In this document: piece by piece, positions 28,046-37,784 of the stretch
Numbering within the stretch: position 1 is the stretch's first letter
How the letters are laid out: each line of letters begins with the position of its first letter
Assembly: GCA_949295065.1 (NCBI GenBank)
Contig: CASFJQ010000001.1
Span: 62,001 to 126,000 of the forward strand
Length of the DNA: 64,000 bases
Direction: 5' to 3'
Source of the DNA: an uncultured Parabacteroides sp.
GTDB lineage: Bacteria; Bacteroidota; Bacteroidia; Bacteroidales; Tannerellaceae
Notes under the pieces: model-generated
What the model saw: the letters and a program-made list of their open reading frames with translations, nothing else
Database searches by the model: none
Told to the model about the DNA's origin: nothing
Translations under genes and position numbers: made by a program

Positions 28046-28204
28046 TTAGAATGTAAATGCAGCTATGGCTTTGAACTTTTCGTAAACTCTCTTTGCAGCC
28101 TCTTTCTCTTCCTTGCTCTCCGGCTTCAGGTGAGCCATTTTCTCTGCAAAGCGTTTTGCATCCTTGCCGGTAATCACAGGCGTTTCTTTAATAGGTCGAG
28201 CCAT
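28046..28204 (-). CDS. Small basic protein MARPIKET, putative partner of the GNAT protein
   Basis: This 52-residue protein starts at ATG 28204. It begins MARPIKETPVITGKDAKRF and continues as a charged helix rich in Glu/Lys. In-frame ATGs further upstream would run through intergenic DNA into the AraC gene. Short proteins with this opening are often found before GNAT genes in Bacteroidales, as far as I recall. A role as an antitoxin or regulator is not proven. Confidence 0.65.
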   Translation of the reverse strand: MARPIKETPVITGKDAKRFAEKMAHLKPESKEEKEAAKRVYEKFKAIAAFTF

Positions 28205-28283
28205 AATCTTTAGTTTTAAATTCATAGCAAAGTTACGGATAATATTGTTGAAAATCAAATAGTAGTATGAAATTCTCCTTTCG

Positions 28284-29150
28284 TTAACTTTTTTCTTGTC
28301 TCCTATCATTCCCCCCTTTCCTATACTCCAGCGGCCCAATCCCCACATGCCTTTTGAAATATTTCCCGAAAAACGATACGTTTGTGAAATTCAGAGAATA
28401 TGCAATTTCCTGAATCGGCAGATTTGTTGATTTCAACTGAGCCTTTGCATCCATAATAACCATTTCCGCAATAATATCCGTACAAGTCTTTCCTGTTGTT
28501 TGCTTGATTATTGTACTTAAATATGCAGGAGTTATTCTCAATAAATTAGCATAGAAAGACACATTCCTTTCCTTTATATAATTATCCATCACAGCCTGGC
28601 TGAAATCCTGGGTTATCCTTTCATTTGTAGAAAGAAGTTCGGATTTAGGTTTCTCATTTTCATATAATATGCCAAGTCCATACATTATAGCCATAAAAAT
28701 ATGCCTGTTGAAATCATTGTTCAATATTGCCCCTTCTTCCTGAGTCCTCACAAAAGGCTCGATATTTTCATATACAGCCTGGGCAATTTTTGGATTCAGT
28801 TCCAGAACCGGCTTCCTCTTTATTGCATAATGCGTGTCAACAATTGACTTTACAGGATTTATCTGTTTTAGGAATGATGATGAAAAACCGATGAAATAAA
28901 GTTCTATCTCACCTTCAATCTTATTGATTTTCAAAATACTTCCATGGGGAACTATAGCAATGCAATTCTCCTTTATCACATAATTCTCCATATTGATAGA
29001 AGCCTCAATATTTCCTTTCTTGCAGAACACAAATATCTTAGCCTTCAGTCGGCAAGGGAAATTAGTATATAGGCTCAGGATATTAGTATCCATCAGCCTT
29101 CCTGTTATTACATCTTCCGGTAAATCTAGTTTGGGGATTTCGTTTTCCAT
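28284..29150 (-). CDS. AraC-family transcriptional regulator, divergent from the DUF4493 cluster
   Basis: This 288-residue soluble regulator has an N-terminal cupin-like sensor (about residues 15-130, with CIAIVPHGSILKI). The C-terminal AraC double HTH (about 185-285) contains YANLLRITPAYLSTIIKQTTGKTC and IQEIAYSLNFTNVSFFGKYFKRHVGIGPLEYR. It lies divergent to seven surface-protein genes, and a 17-bp direct repeat in the shared intergenic region could be its operator. Ligand unknown. Confidence 0.87.
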   Translation of the reverse strand: MENEIPKLDLPEDVITGRLMDTNILSLYTNFPCRLKAKIFVFCKKGNIEASINMENYVIKENCIAIVPHGSILKINKIEGEIELYFIGFSSSFLKQINPVKSIVDTHYAIKRKPVLELNPKIAQAVYENIEPFVRTQEEGAILNNDFNRHIFMAIMYGLGILYENEKPKSELLSTNERITQDFSQAVMDNYIKERNVSFYANLLRITPAYLSTIIKQTTGKTCTDIIAEMVIMDAKAQLKSTNLPIQEIAYSLNFTNVSFFGKYFKRHVGIGPLEYRKGGNDRRQEKS

Positions 29151-29179
29151 AATAGGAATTTTTCAGTTTTAATTTGGAA

Positions 29180-29209
29180 CAAATGTATAATAAATATTTT
29201 AAATGCAAA
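29180..29209 (-). promoter_or_regulatory. Promoter of the AraC regulator gene
   Basis: On the minus strand the -33 TTTG is at 29206-29209 and the -7 TACATTTG at 29180-29187, with an 18-bp spacer. This is a close match to the Bacteroides consensus. The upstream edge touches one copy of a 17-bp direct repeat. Confidence 0.7.
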
Positions 29210-29298
29210 TATAAAAAATAGGACATAAAAATAATTTCCGGATACAGATTATCACAATGTTTTTTTAAAAATAAGAGCTATATATAAAAAATAGGACA
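29209..29298. promoter_or_regulatory. Pair of 17-bp direct repeats, candidate AraC operator
   Basis: ATATAAAAAATAGGACA occurs perfectly at 29209-29225 and 29282-29298, in the same orientation and 73 bp apart (about seven helical turns). Copy 1 abuts the -33 element of the regulator's own promoter. Copy 2 is 90 bp before the first DUF4493 ATG. Confidence 0.6.
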
Positions 29299-29388
29299 AT
29301 TAATGAAATAAACTGACCTTGTAGGAATCACTAAATAAGTGTTCCTTTGCAGCATCAAAAAAGTTATTAAATAATAAAAGATTAAAGC

Positions 29389-30183
29389 ATGAAACATTTG
29401 TATTTTTTACAAACATTTTGCTATATGCTGCTGTGTGCAGTGGGCTTCACGGCTTGTTCGTCTGATGCCGATGATGTAATTGCAGAGAATGGAATTGGAT
29501 ATGTATCTCTTGCTTTAAATGCAGATACGGGATTTGGAGCTGCTACTAAGGCGGTGGATGAGAGCACATATAGAGATAAAAATCAATATGCAGTACAGAT
29601 TATTGATAGTAAAAATGAAACTGTCAAAGAGTGGAGCAAATATTCTGAAATTGGAGAGGGACTTATCGAGCTGCAGAATGGAAGCTATGTGCTTAAAGCT
29701 TTCTATGGAGATGATGAAGCTGCTTCAACTACTTCAATGTATGTGGAAGGAACAAGTAACTTCGATATTAATGGTGACGAAGGAAAAGAAGTTAGTGTAA
29801 CTTGTGCACCGGTTTGTGCCCGTGTGACGATAACAGGCGAAGGCATGGATGAGCAATTTTCAGATTGGTCTGCTATTATTAAAACCAAGGCTCTTGATGA
29901 AATGGAAGCTTCTTTTAATTATCAGCAAAATGGAGATCCTGTTTATCTTAGAGTAGAAAAAAATGAACAGATTTCTTTGGATTTTTCTTTCACACCAAAA
30001 TCGGGAAACAAAAATACTACAGTAAGTAAAAGCTATACAATAAATCCGAACGAGGCTTTGAATATTACCCTCAAGCCTGCTGCATCAACCAGCGGAAACT
30101 TAGGCATCACTATTACTATCAATGGTGCTACTAACGACGAGATTATTGATATTGAGATTCCTGCGGATTGGGTTAATCCATAA
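29389..30183 (+). CDS. DUF4493-type surface lipoprotein
   Basis: This 264-residue protein has lipobox FTAC (Cys23) followed by SSDADD, an acidic stretch resembling the Bacteroidetes lipoprotein export signal. A beta strand GYVSLALNAD leads to the motif ATKA (TKA at residues 53-55). An Ig-like beta domain follows (VQIID...EWSKYSEI...LQNGSYVLKAFYGD...), then a second beta domain. The same N-terminal plan recurs in four further proteins of the cluster. It is the first gene after the divergent AraC regulator. A pilin- or adhesin-like role is inferred from the fold pattern only. Confidence 0.72.
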   Translation: MKHLYFLQTFCYMLLCAVGFTACSSDADDVIAENGIGYVSLALNADTGFGAATKAVDESTYRDKNQYAVQIIDSKNETVKEWSKYSEIGEGLIELQNGSYVLKAFYGDDEAASTTSMYVEGTSNFDINGDEGKEVSVTCAPVCARVTITGEGMDEQFSDWSAIIKTKALDEMEASFNYQQNGDPVYLRVEKNEQISLDFSFTPKSGNKNTTVSKSYTINPNEALNITLKPAASTSGNLGITITINGATNDEIIDIEIPADWVNP

Positions 30184-30202
30184 TATGATAAAAAATTAAG
30201 AT

Positions 30203-31579
30203 ATGAAGAAAATATATACAATGGCGGCGGGCTTTCTGCTTTGCGTTGGTCTCGTATCCTGCGAGATGAAAGAGGAAATTTTTGGAAATGATGTGATACC
30301 GTCTGAAACAGGATTGGTTGAACTTGGTGTTGCTGTCGATGATAAGACAAATGTTGTGATTACGAAAGCTGAGGCAACTGGAGGTAAAGATGAAGTAGGT
30401 TCATCAGTTGATCCTTCTGATTTTCCTGTTATTTTTACGTTGAAAACAAACGAGAACTATAAGAAAGAGTTTACTTATTCGGAAATAGCAGGAAAAACCG
30501 TTGAACTACCAATCGGTACATACGAGGTGGTTTCACATACAAGCGGAGAAATGCAACCAAAGATGAGTTATCCTTATTATAAAGGTAATGCAGAGCTGAT
30601 TGTAAATGAGGGTGTAACGGAACAGGCGGAAGTCATCTGTAAGATGCAGAATTCGCGTATATTAATGGTTTATCCAGAAACTTTCAAAGAAGAATTCTCC
30701 GAATGGGCAATCACTATAGATGATGGTACAAGCAATACTTTGACGTTTGAATACAAGAATGATAATCAGAACTTAAATAATGCGGCTGTTTATTGGGCAA
30801 TCTCCGAGAATTGTCCGGCTCTTACAATCAGTATCAAGGCGATTACAAAAACTGGAGCTGCAGTTTCTGATTCTCGAAAGGTTACTAAACCTGACGGAGC
30901 GAATTGGATGGGTGGTGATGCGTTGACCATTACTATGGAGCCAATCGAAGATAACACCGGAAATGTTTCTGGTATCACAATTAATGTCAGCACCTTCTTT
31001 GAAACGGAAAATGGAGATGTTATAGAGGCTCCGCTTGGAGATGATGATACGGAGACTCCTACTGATCCGGATGGAGGAGATGAAGGCGATACAGGAGAAA
31101 CAACGGGTGAACCGACAATAACAATGCCAAGTAATGGATTAATTGAATATACTCAAGGTAATATTCCTACGGATCCTGCTATTATTGAAATCCTTGCTCC
31201 CGCTAAATTTAAATCGGTAGTTGTTCAAATTAAAGGCGGAAATGCCGCATTCGCAGGTATTATTGCCGATTTGGGGATTCGGCTTGATACAGGTCGTGAT
31301 ATAATGACGTTATCTGAAAAAAATGAGCCTAATGGAGATAATGAAGCTTTAGTAATTGATCTATTGAGCGGAATTCCGACGACAGATGATACAAAATATG
31401 AATTAAATATGACTAAGTTCATTGGCATGATGGATGGTTTCGGTCCAACTTCCGTTAATGATGAGGAAGATGGGAAAGATTTAGATGCTCATGAATTTGT
31501 TGTCACCGTAACCGATCAAAATAATAAGACTATCACAAAGACATTACAAGTTAAAATTAATCCAAAAGCAACAGAATAA
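30203..31579 (+). CDS. DUF4493-type surface lipoprotein with Asp/Thr-rich linker
   Basis: This 458-residue protein has lipobox LVSC (Cys20) followed by EMKEE. GLVELGVAVDD leads to VITKA (TKA at 54-56). Ig-like units follow: KEFTYSEIAGKTVELPIGTYEVVSHT, then AEVICKMQNSRILMVY. A low-complexity linker rich in Asp, Thr, Glu and Gly (about residues 275-310) precedes a C-terminal beta domain beginning EPTITMPSNG. Its stop overlaps the next ATG by one base, so the genes are co-translated. Confidence 0.7.
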   Translation: MKKIYTMAAGFLLCVGLVSCEMKEEIFGNDVIPSETGLVELGVAVDDKTNVVITKAEATGGKDEVGSSVDPSDFPVIFTLKTNENYKKEFTYSEIAGKTVELPIGTYEVVSHTSGEMQPKMSYPYYKGNAELIVNEGVTEQAEVICKMQNSRILMVYPETFKEEFSEWAITIDDGTSNTLTFEYKNDNQNLNNAAVYWAISENCPALTISIKAITKTGAAVSDSRKVTKPDGANWMGGDALTITMEPIEDNTGNVSGITINVSTFFETENGDVIEAPLGDDDTETPTDPDGGDEGDTGETTGEPTITMPSNGLIEYTQGNIPTDPAIIEILAPAKFKSVVVQIKGGNAAFAGIIADLGIRLDTGRDIMTLSEKNEPNGDNEALVIDLLSGIPTTDDTKYELNMTKFIGMMDGFGPTSVNDEEDGKDLDAHEFVVTVTDQNNKTITKTLQVKINPKATE

Positions 31580-33426
31580 TGAAATATATATATAATATAT
31601 TATCTATCCTATGTGCCTTGTGCCTTTTCGCCTGTACGGCAGAGGACAATACGCTGAACGACAGCGTAGGCTATTTGCGTTTGACTGTCGGTGGAAGTAA
31701 CGCAACTACAACTAAAGCGGCTACTTTGCCTGAGAATTATACAGGTTTGCAGATTGCCGTGGAAATTGTTGATGCTGAAGGTGTATCTGTTCAAAAAACA
31801 GATGATTGGGAAGAATGGAAAGGTGAACAAATCAAATTGAAAGCAGGAACATACACTATCAAAGCTTATTCCTATGGGTTCGATGGTAAGCAGAGTGCAA
31901 TGGCAGCCCCTTATTATTATGGTTCGAAACAGATTAATATTGTAGCCGGAAAAGAATTGAACGAGACTGTAGTATGTTCGTTGGCTAATGTCAAAATGTC
32001 TGTAAAGGTATCGGACGATATTAAGGCGAATTTTAATTCGTTCTCAGTATCTGTCAATCCTAAAACGCCTGGAGCATGTGATCCTCTTTCTTTTAATATC
32101 GACCTTACTAAAGAGGCGATTACTGATACTGCCTATTTCCCGGCAACAGAATTGGTAGTAAATTATTCGGCTACTAACAAGAAGAATCAAACGAATTCGG
32201 CTAAAAGAGAGTTGACAGGAGTGGAGGGCAATGACCATTACATACTGAACTTTACTTTGGCGGAATCAGTTGATGTAAACGATCCCGTATCGGTTGTCGT
32301 AGATCCGACTATGCATACTTATACTTATACTTTCCAGGTTTCGACAAAACCGACAAATAAAGCTACGCTATCTGCCAATGCATGGGCTAAGTTCGCATAT
32401 CTCAATGCAGAGGATGTGACTGCGACTGCAGGTACAGATATCTCATCTTTGAAGTTTCAATACCGAAAACAAGGTACACAAGACTGGAAAGACGCAACTG
32501 CTACATTAGAGGTGGAAAATTACATAGGAAAAACCGAAGAATTGGAGGTATCGACCACCTATGAGTGTCGCATGGTCAACGCGGATGAAAGTTTCGTGAC
32601 AAGCCCGATAACCTTTACGACAGAAGAAGCGACAGAATTGTATAATGGAGGGTTTGATAACTGGGCGTATGGAACAGGAGATTATAAAAATACTTGGTTT
32701 GCCGATTTCGCGGAAAAACAAGAAGGATTAAATTATGTGGCAGGTTTTAATACCTCATTTTGGGATTCTGGAAATATTGGGACTTCTACAGGTACCGCTG
32801 CTATGTTAGGAGCAAAAAATCCGACAGCACCTGAAGAGACTATTGTGCATACCCCTGGAGGCAAAGCTGCAAAATTACAATCAATATATGTGGCTATTCA
32901 ATTTGCGGCAGGAAATATTTATACAGGTAACTATCAGGAAACTATCTTGAATCCAATGGGTGCACGTATCAATTGGGGGCAACCTTTCACTTCTCGTCCC
33001 ACAGCTTTACATGGCTGGATTCAATATAGTCCGGGAACAGTGAACAGAGGCAAAAATGAAAATCTTCCTGACGATGCTACACTTCATCTTAATGATACAG
33101 ATCAGAATGCAATCTATATAGCATTGTCGGATAAAGGATCACAATATGAGATAAAAAATGGTGAAAAGAAATTTATTGATTTTGATAATGATCCTAATAT
33201 TATTGCATACGGTGAACTCCCACAAGGTGAATGTATTAAAACTGATGGTTGGAAGGAAGTGAATATTCCATTGGTTTATCGTGCGATTGATCGCAAGCCT
33301 ACGCATATCATTATAGTTTTTAGTGCAAGTAAATATGGAGATTATTTTGTGGGTAGTGATAAGAGTGTCATGTATGTTGACGACTTCGAACTAATTTACG
33401 ACGGTGAACCCACACTATGGGAATAA
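31579..33426 (+). CDS. DUF4493 + FN3-like + PCMD surface lipoprotein
   Basis: This 615-residue protein has lipobox LFAC (Cys19) followed by TAEDN. GYLRLTVGGS leads to TTTKA (TKA at 45-47). DUF4493 covers about residues 30-250, an FN3-like domain about 255-350, and a PCMD (putative carbohydrate metabolism) domain about 355-610. PCMD segments are YIALSDKGSQYEIKNG, IIAYGELPQGE and IIIVFSASKYGDYFVGSD. The PCMD domain is presumed to bind or process glycans. A hairpin after the gene may end or attenuate the first transcript. Confidence 0.75.
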   Translation: MKYIYNILSILCALCLFACTAEDNTLNDSVGYLRLTVGGSNATTTKAATLPENYTGLQIAVEIVDAEGVSVQKTDDWEEWKGEQIKLKAGTYTIKAYSYGFDGKQSAMAAPYYYGSKQINIVAGKELNETVVCSLANVKMSVKVSDDIKANFNSFSVSVNPKTPGACDPLSFNIDLTKEAITDTAYFPATELVVNYSATNKKNQTNSAKRELTGVEGNDHYILNFTLAESVDVNDPVSVVVDPTMHTYTYTFQVSTKPTNKATLSANAWAKFAYLNAEDVTATAGTDISSLKFQYRKQGTQDWKDATATLEVENYIGKTEELEVSTTYECRMVNADESFVTSPITFTTEEATELYNGGFDNWAYGTGDYKNTWFADFAEKQEGLNYVAGFNTSFWDSGNIGTSTGTAAMLGAKNPTAPEETIVHTPGGKAAKLQSIYVAIQFAAGNIYTGNYQETILNPMGARINWGQPFTSRPTALHGWIQYSPGTVNRGKNENLPDDATLHLNDTDQNAIYIALSDKGSQYEIKNGEKKFIDFDNDPNIIAYGELPQGECIKTDGWKEVNIPLVYRAIDRKPTHIIIVFSASKYGDYFVGSDKSVMYVDDFELIYDGEPTLWE

Positions 33427-33447
33427 CACCCAATAAAAACTTTAATC

Positions 33448-33481
33448 AAGGGCGGAATTAAGATAAAATTATTCCGCCCTT
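33448..33481 (+). terminator. Hairpin between the two halves of the DUF4493 cluster
   Basis: AAGGGCGGAAT (33448-33458) pairs perfectly with ATTCCGCCCTT (33471-33481), but the T-run after it is weak. It may be a partial terminator or an mRNA-stabilising stem. Confidence 0.6.
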
Positions 33482-33558
33482 TGATGGTTTAAATATATGT
33501 TGGTGTTTATAACATATAATAGAATCTAAATATTTTAAATATATAGCAAGCTGATTAA

Positions 33559-34308
33559 ATGAGCAGAAAAATTTTGACCATATTGCTATTATTGGCAATA
33601 ATGACCGGAACAGTAAGTGCGCAACGAGGCAAGCGTGCCATCAAACGAATCGACCGTGAAGTCCAGGAAACTGTTTTTATTCCGAAAGGTACGTGGATGG
33701 CAGGTGGAACTGTATCTTATTCCGAGAATGAGCAAACTAATTTGAACTTTCTGATATTGAAAGACCTTGAAGGAAAAGGTTACAATTTCAGTATCAGCCC
33801 ATATGCCGGTTATTTCTTTAGGAATAATATTGCAGCCGGTTTCCGTTTTGCCTATAATAGAAATTATTTGGATTTGGGCAATCTGGATATTGATTTGGGA
33901 GATTTGCAGATTTCATTCAATGATTTGTATTATTTGGAACATAAATATTCTGCATCAGGATTCTTGCGTACATATATGCCTATTGGCAGAAGTAAAATTT
34001 TCGGATTGTTTAATGAAGCCCGTTTGACTTATGCCTATGGTCAGGGTAAAAACTCAACCGGCTCCGGAACAGAATATGACGGAACTTATCAAACTGTCAA
34101 TTCATTTCAGATTGGTTTTGCTCCGGGTTTGACTGCATTTATTACAGACTGGTCTGCTATCGAAGTTTCGGTTGGTGTTATGGGTTTTGATTTTAGTTGG
34201 ACTGAGCAGAAAACAAACCAGATTGAATCCGGTTCGAGAAGAACTTCTTCCGGTGATTTCAAAATCAATTTGTTTTCCATTAACATAGGTATGACATTTT
34301 ATTTATAA
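33559..34308 (+). CDS. Outer-membrane beta-barrel protein
   Basis: This 249-residue protein has a signal peptide (MSRKILTILLLLAIMTGTVSAQ), a short basic linker, and then alternating amphipathic strands ending in a terminal strand NIGMTFYL. Residues such as FSISPYAGYFFRNNIAAGFRFAYNRNY fit the barrel pattern. It sits between the two parts of the DUF4493/PCMD cluster, 6 bp before the next gene, so it may be the barrel partner or export aid for those lipoproteins. That link is inference. Confidence 0.75.
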   Translation: MSRKILTILLLLAIMTGTVSAQRGKRAIKRIDREVQETVFIPKGTWMAGGTVSYSENEQTNLNFLILKDLEGKGYNFSISPYAGYFFRNNIAAGFRFAYNRNYLDLGNLDIDLGDLQISFNDLYYLEHKYSASGFLRTYMPIGRSKIFGLFNEARLTYAYGQGKNSTGSGTEYDGTYQTVNSFQIGFAPGLTAFITDWSAIEVSVGVMGFDFSWTEQKTNQIESGSRRTSSGDFKINLFSINIGMTFYL

Positions 34309-34314
34309 TCGGAT

Positions 34315-35979
34315 ATGGTTAAGTGTATAAATAATTTTAAATTATTTGCCGGCAGCTTATGTTTATTGCTTGGCTTGCTGATGGCTTCGTGTGCTATTGA
34401 GAATGATATTCCATATCCTATCATCGAGGCTTCAATTGAATCAATAGAAGTTGAGGGACAACGTGGGGCAGAAGATAACACATTCACTGCAGCTACTATC
34501 AATAAAACAGCTCGTACTGTATTGCTGTATGTGAATGATTCGGTTGATATAACAAAACTTAAAATCAAGAGTCTTAAAATAACAAAAGATGCAGAGTTGA
34601 TACCTGATTCTGCAGCTTGTGTAAATTATGAGAAATTCCCTAATACTGGATTTGCTTCATTGGATAGTATCCCAATGTCATCAAATACAAGAATGAACTT
34701 TTCTTCTCCTGTAAATTTTACCTTGCGTACATATCAGGACTATGTGTGGCAGGTAACAGTTAAGCAGATTGTACAACGTGACATTGAAGTAGATGGTCTT
34801 GTTAGAACAGTTGTTGATGAAAATTCCAGAAATGTAATTATATATGTTGGAAGTGACCAGGATTTAAGTAATTTGAATGTAACGAAGATGAACCTTGGCG
34901 GTGAATTTGGCAAGGTTAGTCCTGACCCTACAACTATAAAGGATTATTCTTCTCCGGTAAAATTTAATGTAAGACGTTCGTGGGAGGAGTATTCTTATGA
35001 ATGGACTGTCTTTGTTTATAATGATAAAGGAAATTCCGGAGGTTCTTCAGATGTTTTCCCAATGACAACCAAAGCTATTCTGAAAGGTTCTATTCAGAGC
35101 GGAAAAACTCCGGTAATTGAATATGCCGCGCAAAGTGAATCAAGCTGGAAAAGTGTTCCGTCATCAGATGTTTCTGTATCTGGAACATCTTATACTGCAA
35201 CTTTTTCCGATTTGAAAGCTTCAACTACATACAAATATCGTGTAAGTGTTGATGGCACAGCAGGAAGTGAACAAACATTTACAACTGTAGCTGCTGTGGC
35301 TTTGGAAAACGGTAAATTGGAGAATTGGTCACAGGATGGAAAAGTTTGGAATCCATATTCTGCTGATGCAAATCCGTTCTGGGGAACAGGAAATCCCGGT
35401 GCTGCCAATTTTATCGGAAATCTTACTGAGCCTACAGATGAAAGTATTTCAGGAAAAGCAGCTTTGCTGGAAACAAAAAATGCTATTATTAAACTTGGTG
35501 CGGGGAATTTATTTACAGGAGATTTCCAATTAGATGGACTGAACGGTCTTTTGCATTTCGGACGTGAATTTTCATCTTTCCCTACAGCTCTTCGTTTATA
35601 TTATAAATATACATCTACTACTATCAATATGATTGGTGATAATGTTGGAGATTTAGCCAGTTTAAAAGGAGAACCTGATATGTGCCAGATTTATATTGCT
35701 TTGTCGGATAAATCGGAGCCTTATGAGATTAAGAATGATCCTAAAAACCGAAAATTATTTGATCCGCAAGATTCTAATATTATTGCATATGGAGAATTTA
35801 CTTCAAATCAAACAACTTCTTCATATAAGCAGATTGAGATTCCTTTGGAATACCGTTATACCAACCGTACTCCGAAATATATTATCATTGTTGCTTCTTC
35901 CAGCAAATATGGTGACTATTATATAGGAGGTGTGGGTAGCAAACTGTGGTTGGATGAGATGGAATTGGTTTATGAATAA
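34315..35979 (+). CDS. PCMD-domain surface lipoprotein
   Basis: This 554-residue protein has lipobox MASC (about Cys26) followed by AIEND. Two Ig-like repeats in the N-terminal half each carry the pattern SSPVxFxxRxxxxxYxWxV (NFTLRTYQDYVWQV and KFNVRRSWEEYSYEW). An FN3-like unit (about 260-325) and a C-terminal PCMD domain (about 330-554) follow. The PCMD parts YIALSDKSEPYEIKN and IIIVASSSKYGDYYIGG match the protein at 31579-33426. It lacks the TKA motif of its neighbours. Confidence 0.75.
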   Translation: MVKCINNFKLFAGSLCLLLGLLMASCAIENDIPYPIIEASIESIEVEGQRGAEDNTFTAATINKTARTVLLYVNDSVDITKLKIKSLKITKDAELIPDSAACVNYEKFPNTGFASLDSIPMSSNTRMNFSSPVNFTLRTYQDYVWQVTVKQIVQRDIEVDGLVRTVVDENSRNVIIYVGSDQDLSNLNVTKMNLGGEFGKVSPDPTTIKDYSSPVKFNVRRSWEEYSYEWTVFVYNDKGNSGGSSDVFPMTTKAILKGSIQSGKTPVIEYAAQSESSWKSVPSSDVSVSGTSYTATFSDLKASTTYKYRVSVDGTAGSEQTFTTVAAVALENGKLENWSQDGKVWNPYSADANPFWGTGNPGAANFIGNLTEPTDESISGKAALLETKNAIIKLGAGNLFTGDFQLDGLNGLLHFGREFSSFPTALRLYYKYTSTTINMIGDNVGDLASLKGEPDMCQIYIALSDKSEPYEIKNDPKNRKLFDPQDSNIIAYGEFTSNQTTSSYKQIEIPLEYRYTNRTPKYIIIVASSSKYGDYYIGGVGSKLWLDEMELVYE

Positions 35980-35995
35980 AAACGAGTAAGACTAT

Positions 35996-37768
35996 ATGAG
36001 AAAGATAATACAACAAATAATGGCATTGACAGCCCTTTGCTGGGTAATGGCAAGCTGCACCGATGAAGCTTTCAATCAGGAATACGGAGAGGGCATGGGT
36101 TATTTGCGCCTGGAATTGGGAAAGGTGGATGTGGAAGTTTCTTCTACTACAAAGGCTGATGCGGGTTCGCTTCCTAAAGGGCTTATTCCTGCAACTACAG
36201 ATTTCATGATTAATATCAAGCAGGGTAATAAGCCTGTTGAGGGGTTTCCTAAAAAATATAGCGATTTGCAAGAAGGTATAGAATTGGAGGCCGGAGGTTA
36301 TACAGTTATCGCTTATTATGGAGATAATAAACCTATACAGGCTACACCTTATTTTTCAGGTTCGTCTACTGTCGAGATTTATCCAGGGAAGTCAACTGAA
36401 ACAAATATAAATGCAGCCTTGGCTAATGCAATGGTAACACCTGAAGTGAGTGAAAACTTACAAAAGCATTACTCTGCTTGGTCGTTGAAGCTTAAGGCTG
36501 GAGATACATCTATGACATTAGCGGATAAAGATACTCCCAACACTGAAGGTTATCTGTTTGCAAAGGCGGGACAATCTGTAAATGCGGTGTTTGAAGGAAC
36601 AAATATATTGGGAAAAGAGTCTTCGCATGAGTGGACTGTTATTTCTGAAGCTGTTGCTCAGACTAAATATGTGATTCAATGTGATCCGGATTTGTCTGTA
36701 TTCTCTAATATCCAATTGACAGCGACAGCTACTCATACTTATGAGGAAGGTTCTTTGACAGGAACAAATGTTATTTTGAATCTTGCAGCCAATGGTGCTC
36801 CATTAGAATTGGTGGATGGCTGGAATATTCAACTTTTATATAATAATACAGCTATCCGTACTTATACTTCCAAACCAGAGAATGGCACGTTGATGGACGT
36901 TACAGATGGCTGGCCGTATGTACCGCATGCTAGTACGTTAGCGGCTTCTATCCATTTGAAAACCGGAGAGATGATAAATTTAACATCTGTAGCTATAGAG
37001 GAAATTCCAGATCCAGAGTTTACGGTAGCTGTATCAGGAAATACAAGTTATTCTGTTTATCAAAATTCTGGAGCCGAAGAAGCTAACAAAAAAGATGGAT
37101 CTAGTATTTTTGATATAAACGCAACAGCAACAATTGCGTCTGAGATTTCAAGTAATTCTAATTATTCTGATATCTTGAAAGTGACTTATATGACGGATAG
37201 TGGACGGAGTTCAGAAAAATTATCATTCGGAACTGTATCTCAATTTAATTCTCTTGCTTGGCAAAAGCATGCGTTATCCGCTACTATTTCTTTTGATGGG
37301 GTTGAGAATGCTTCATCTTCTATAGAATGTGATGTTACAGGGTTACCTTATAGAGCAGAACCTCCCCAAAAAACCGGAAATAATCCATGGAAAGATGCAG
37401 CTGGTAAGAATGACTGGACTAACGATTGTGTTAAATTATATTATTCTGCTGGCAAATACCCTAGAATAGTATCTCCTACTTTTTATATACCTTCGGATAT
37501 AAAAGTAGCAATTACCACGAAAATATATAGAGAACACTATTGGGCAGGTGTGGCAAAAGGAGATTTATGTATTTATCAATTTAATAGTATTAATGAAAAT
37601 GAAAAAGAAATATATAAAAGAGAACTTGCTAGAGAAGAGACATATGAACCAACTACTCCATTAGAGGTAACTATGAGTTCATTCTTCCCTGAATTTTATA
37701 TACAATATAATTATATGGCTGATACTGGACGTACAAATGTATATTATTTTAATATTGACTATAAATAA
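35996..37768 (+). CDS. DUF4493-type surface lipoprotein, 590 residues
   Basis: The lipobox is MASC (Cys21) followed by TDEAF. GYLRLELGKVDVEV leads to STTKA (TKA at 52-54). The N-terminal DUF4493 part has FMINIKQGNKPVEGFPKKYSDLQEGIELEAGGYTVIAYYGD, followed by at least three further beta domains. The last third (from about residue 400) is richer in A/T codons and shows no domain I recognise. It is 16 bp after the PCMD gene and 16 bp before the next gene of the cluster. Confidence 0.72.
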   Translation: MRKIIQQIMALTALCWVMASCTDEAFNQEYGEGMGYLRLELGKVDVEVSSTTKADAGSLPKGLIPATTDFMINIKQGNKPVEGFPKKYSDLQEGIELEAGGYTVIAYYGDNKPIQATPYFSGSSTVEIYPGKSTETNINAALANAMVTPEVSENLQKHYSAWSLKLKAGDTSMTLADKDTPNTEGYLFAKAGQSVNAVFEGTNILGKESSHEWTVISEAVAQTKYVIQCDPDLSVFSNIQLTATATHTYEEGSLTGTNVILNLAANGAPLELVDGWNIQLLYNNTAIRTYTSKPENGTLMDVTDGWPYVPHASTLAASIHLKTGEMINLTSVAIEEIPDPEFTVAVSGNTSYSVYQNSGAEEANKKDGSSIFDINATATIASEISSNSNYSDILKVTYMTDSGRSSEKLSFGTVSQFNSLAWQKHALSATISFDGVENASSSIECDVTGLPYRAEPPQKTGNNPWKDAAGKNDWTNDCVKLYYSAGKYPRIVSPTFYIPSDIKVAITTKIYREHYWAGVAKGDLCIYQFNSINENEKEIYKRELAREETYEPTTPLEVTMSSFFPEFYIQYNYMADTGRTNVYYFNIDYK

Positions 37769-37784
37769 GAATATACTATTGATT

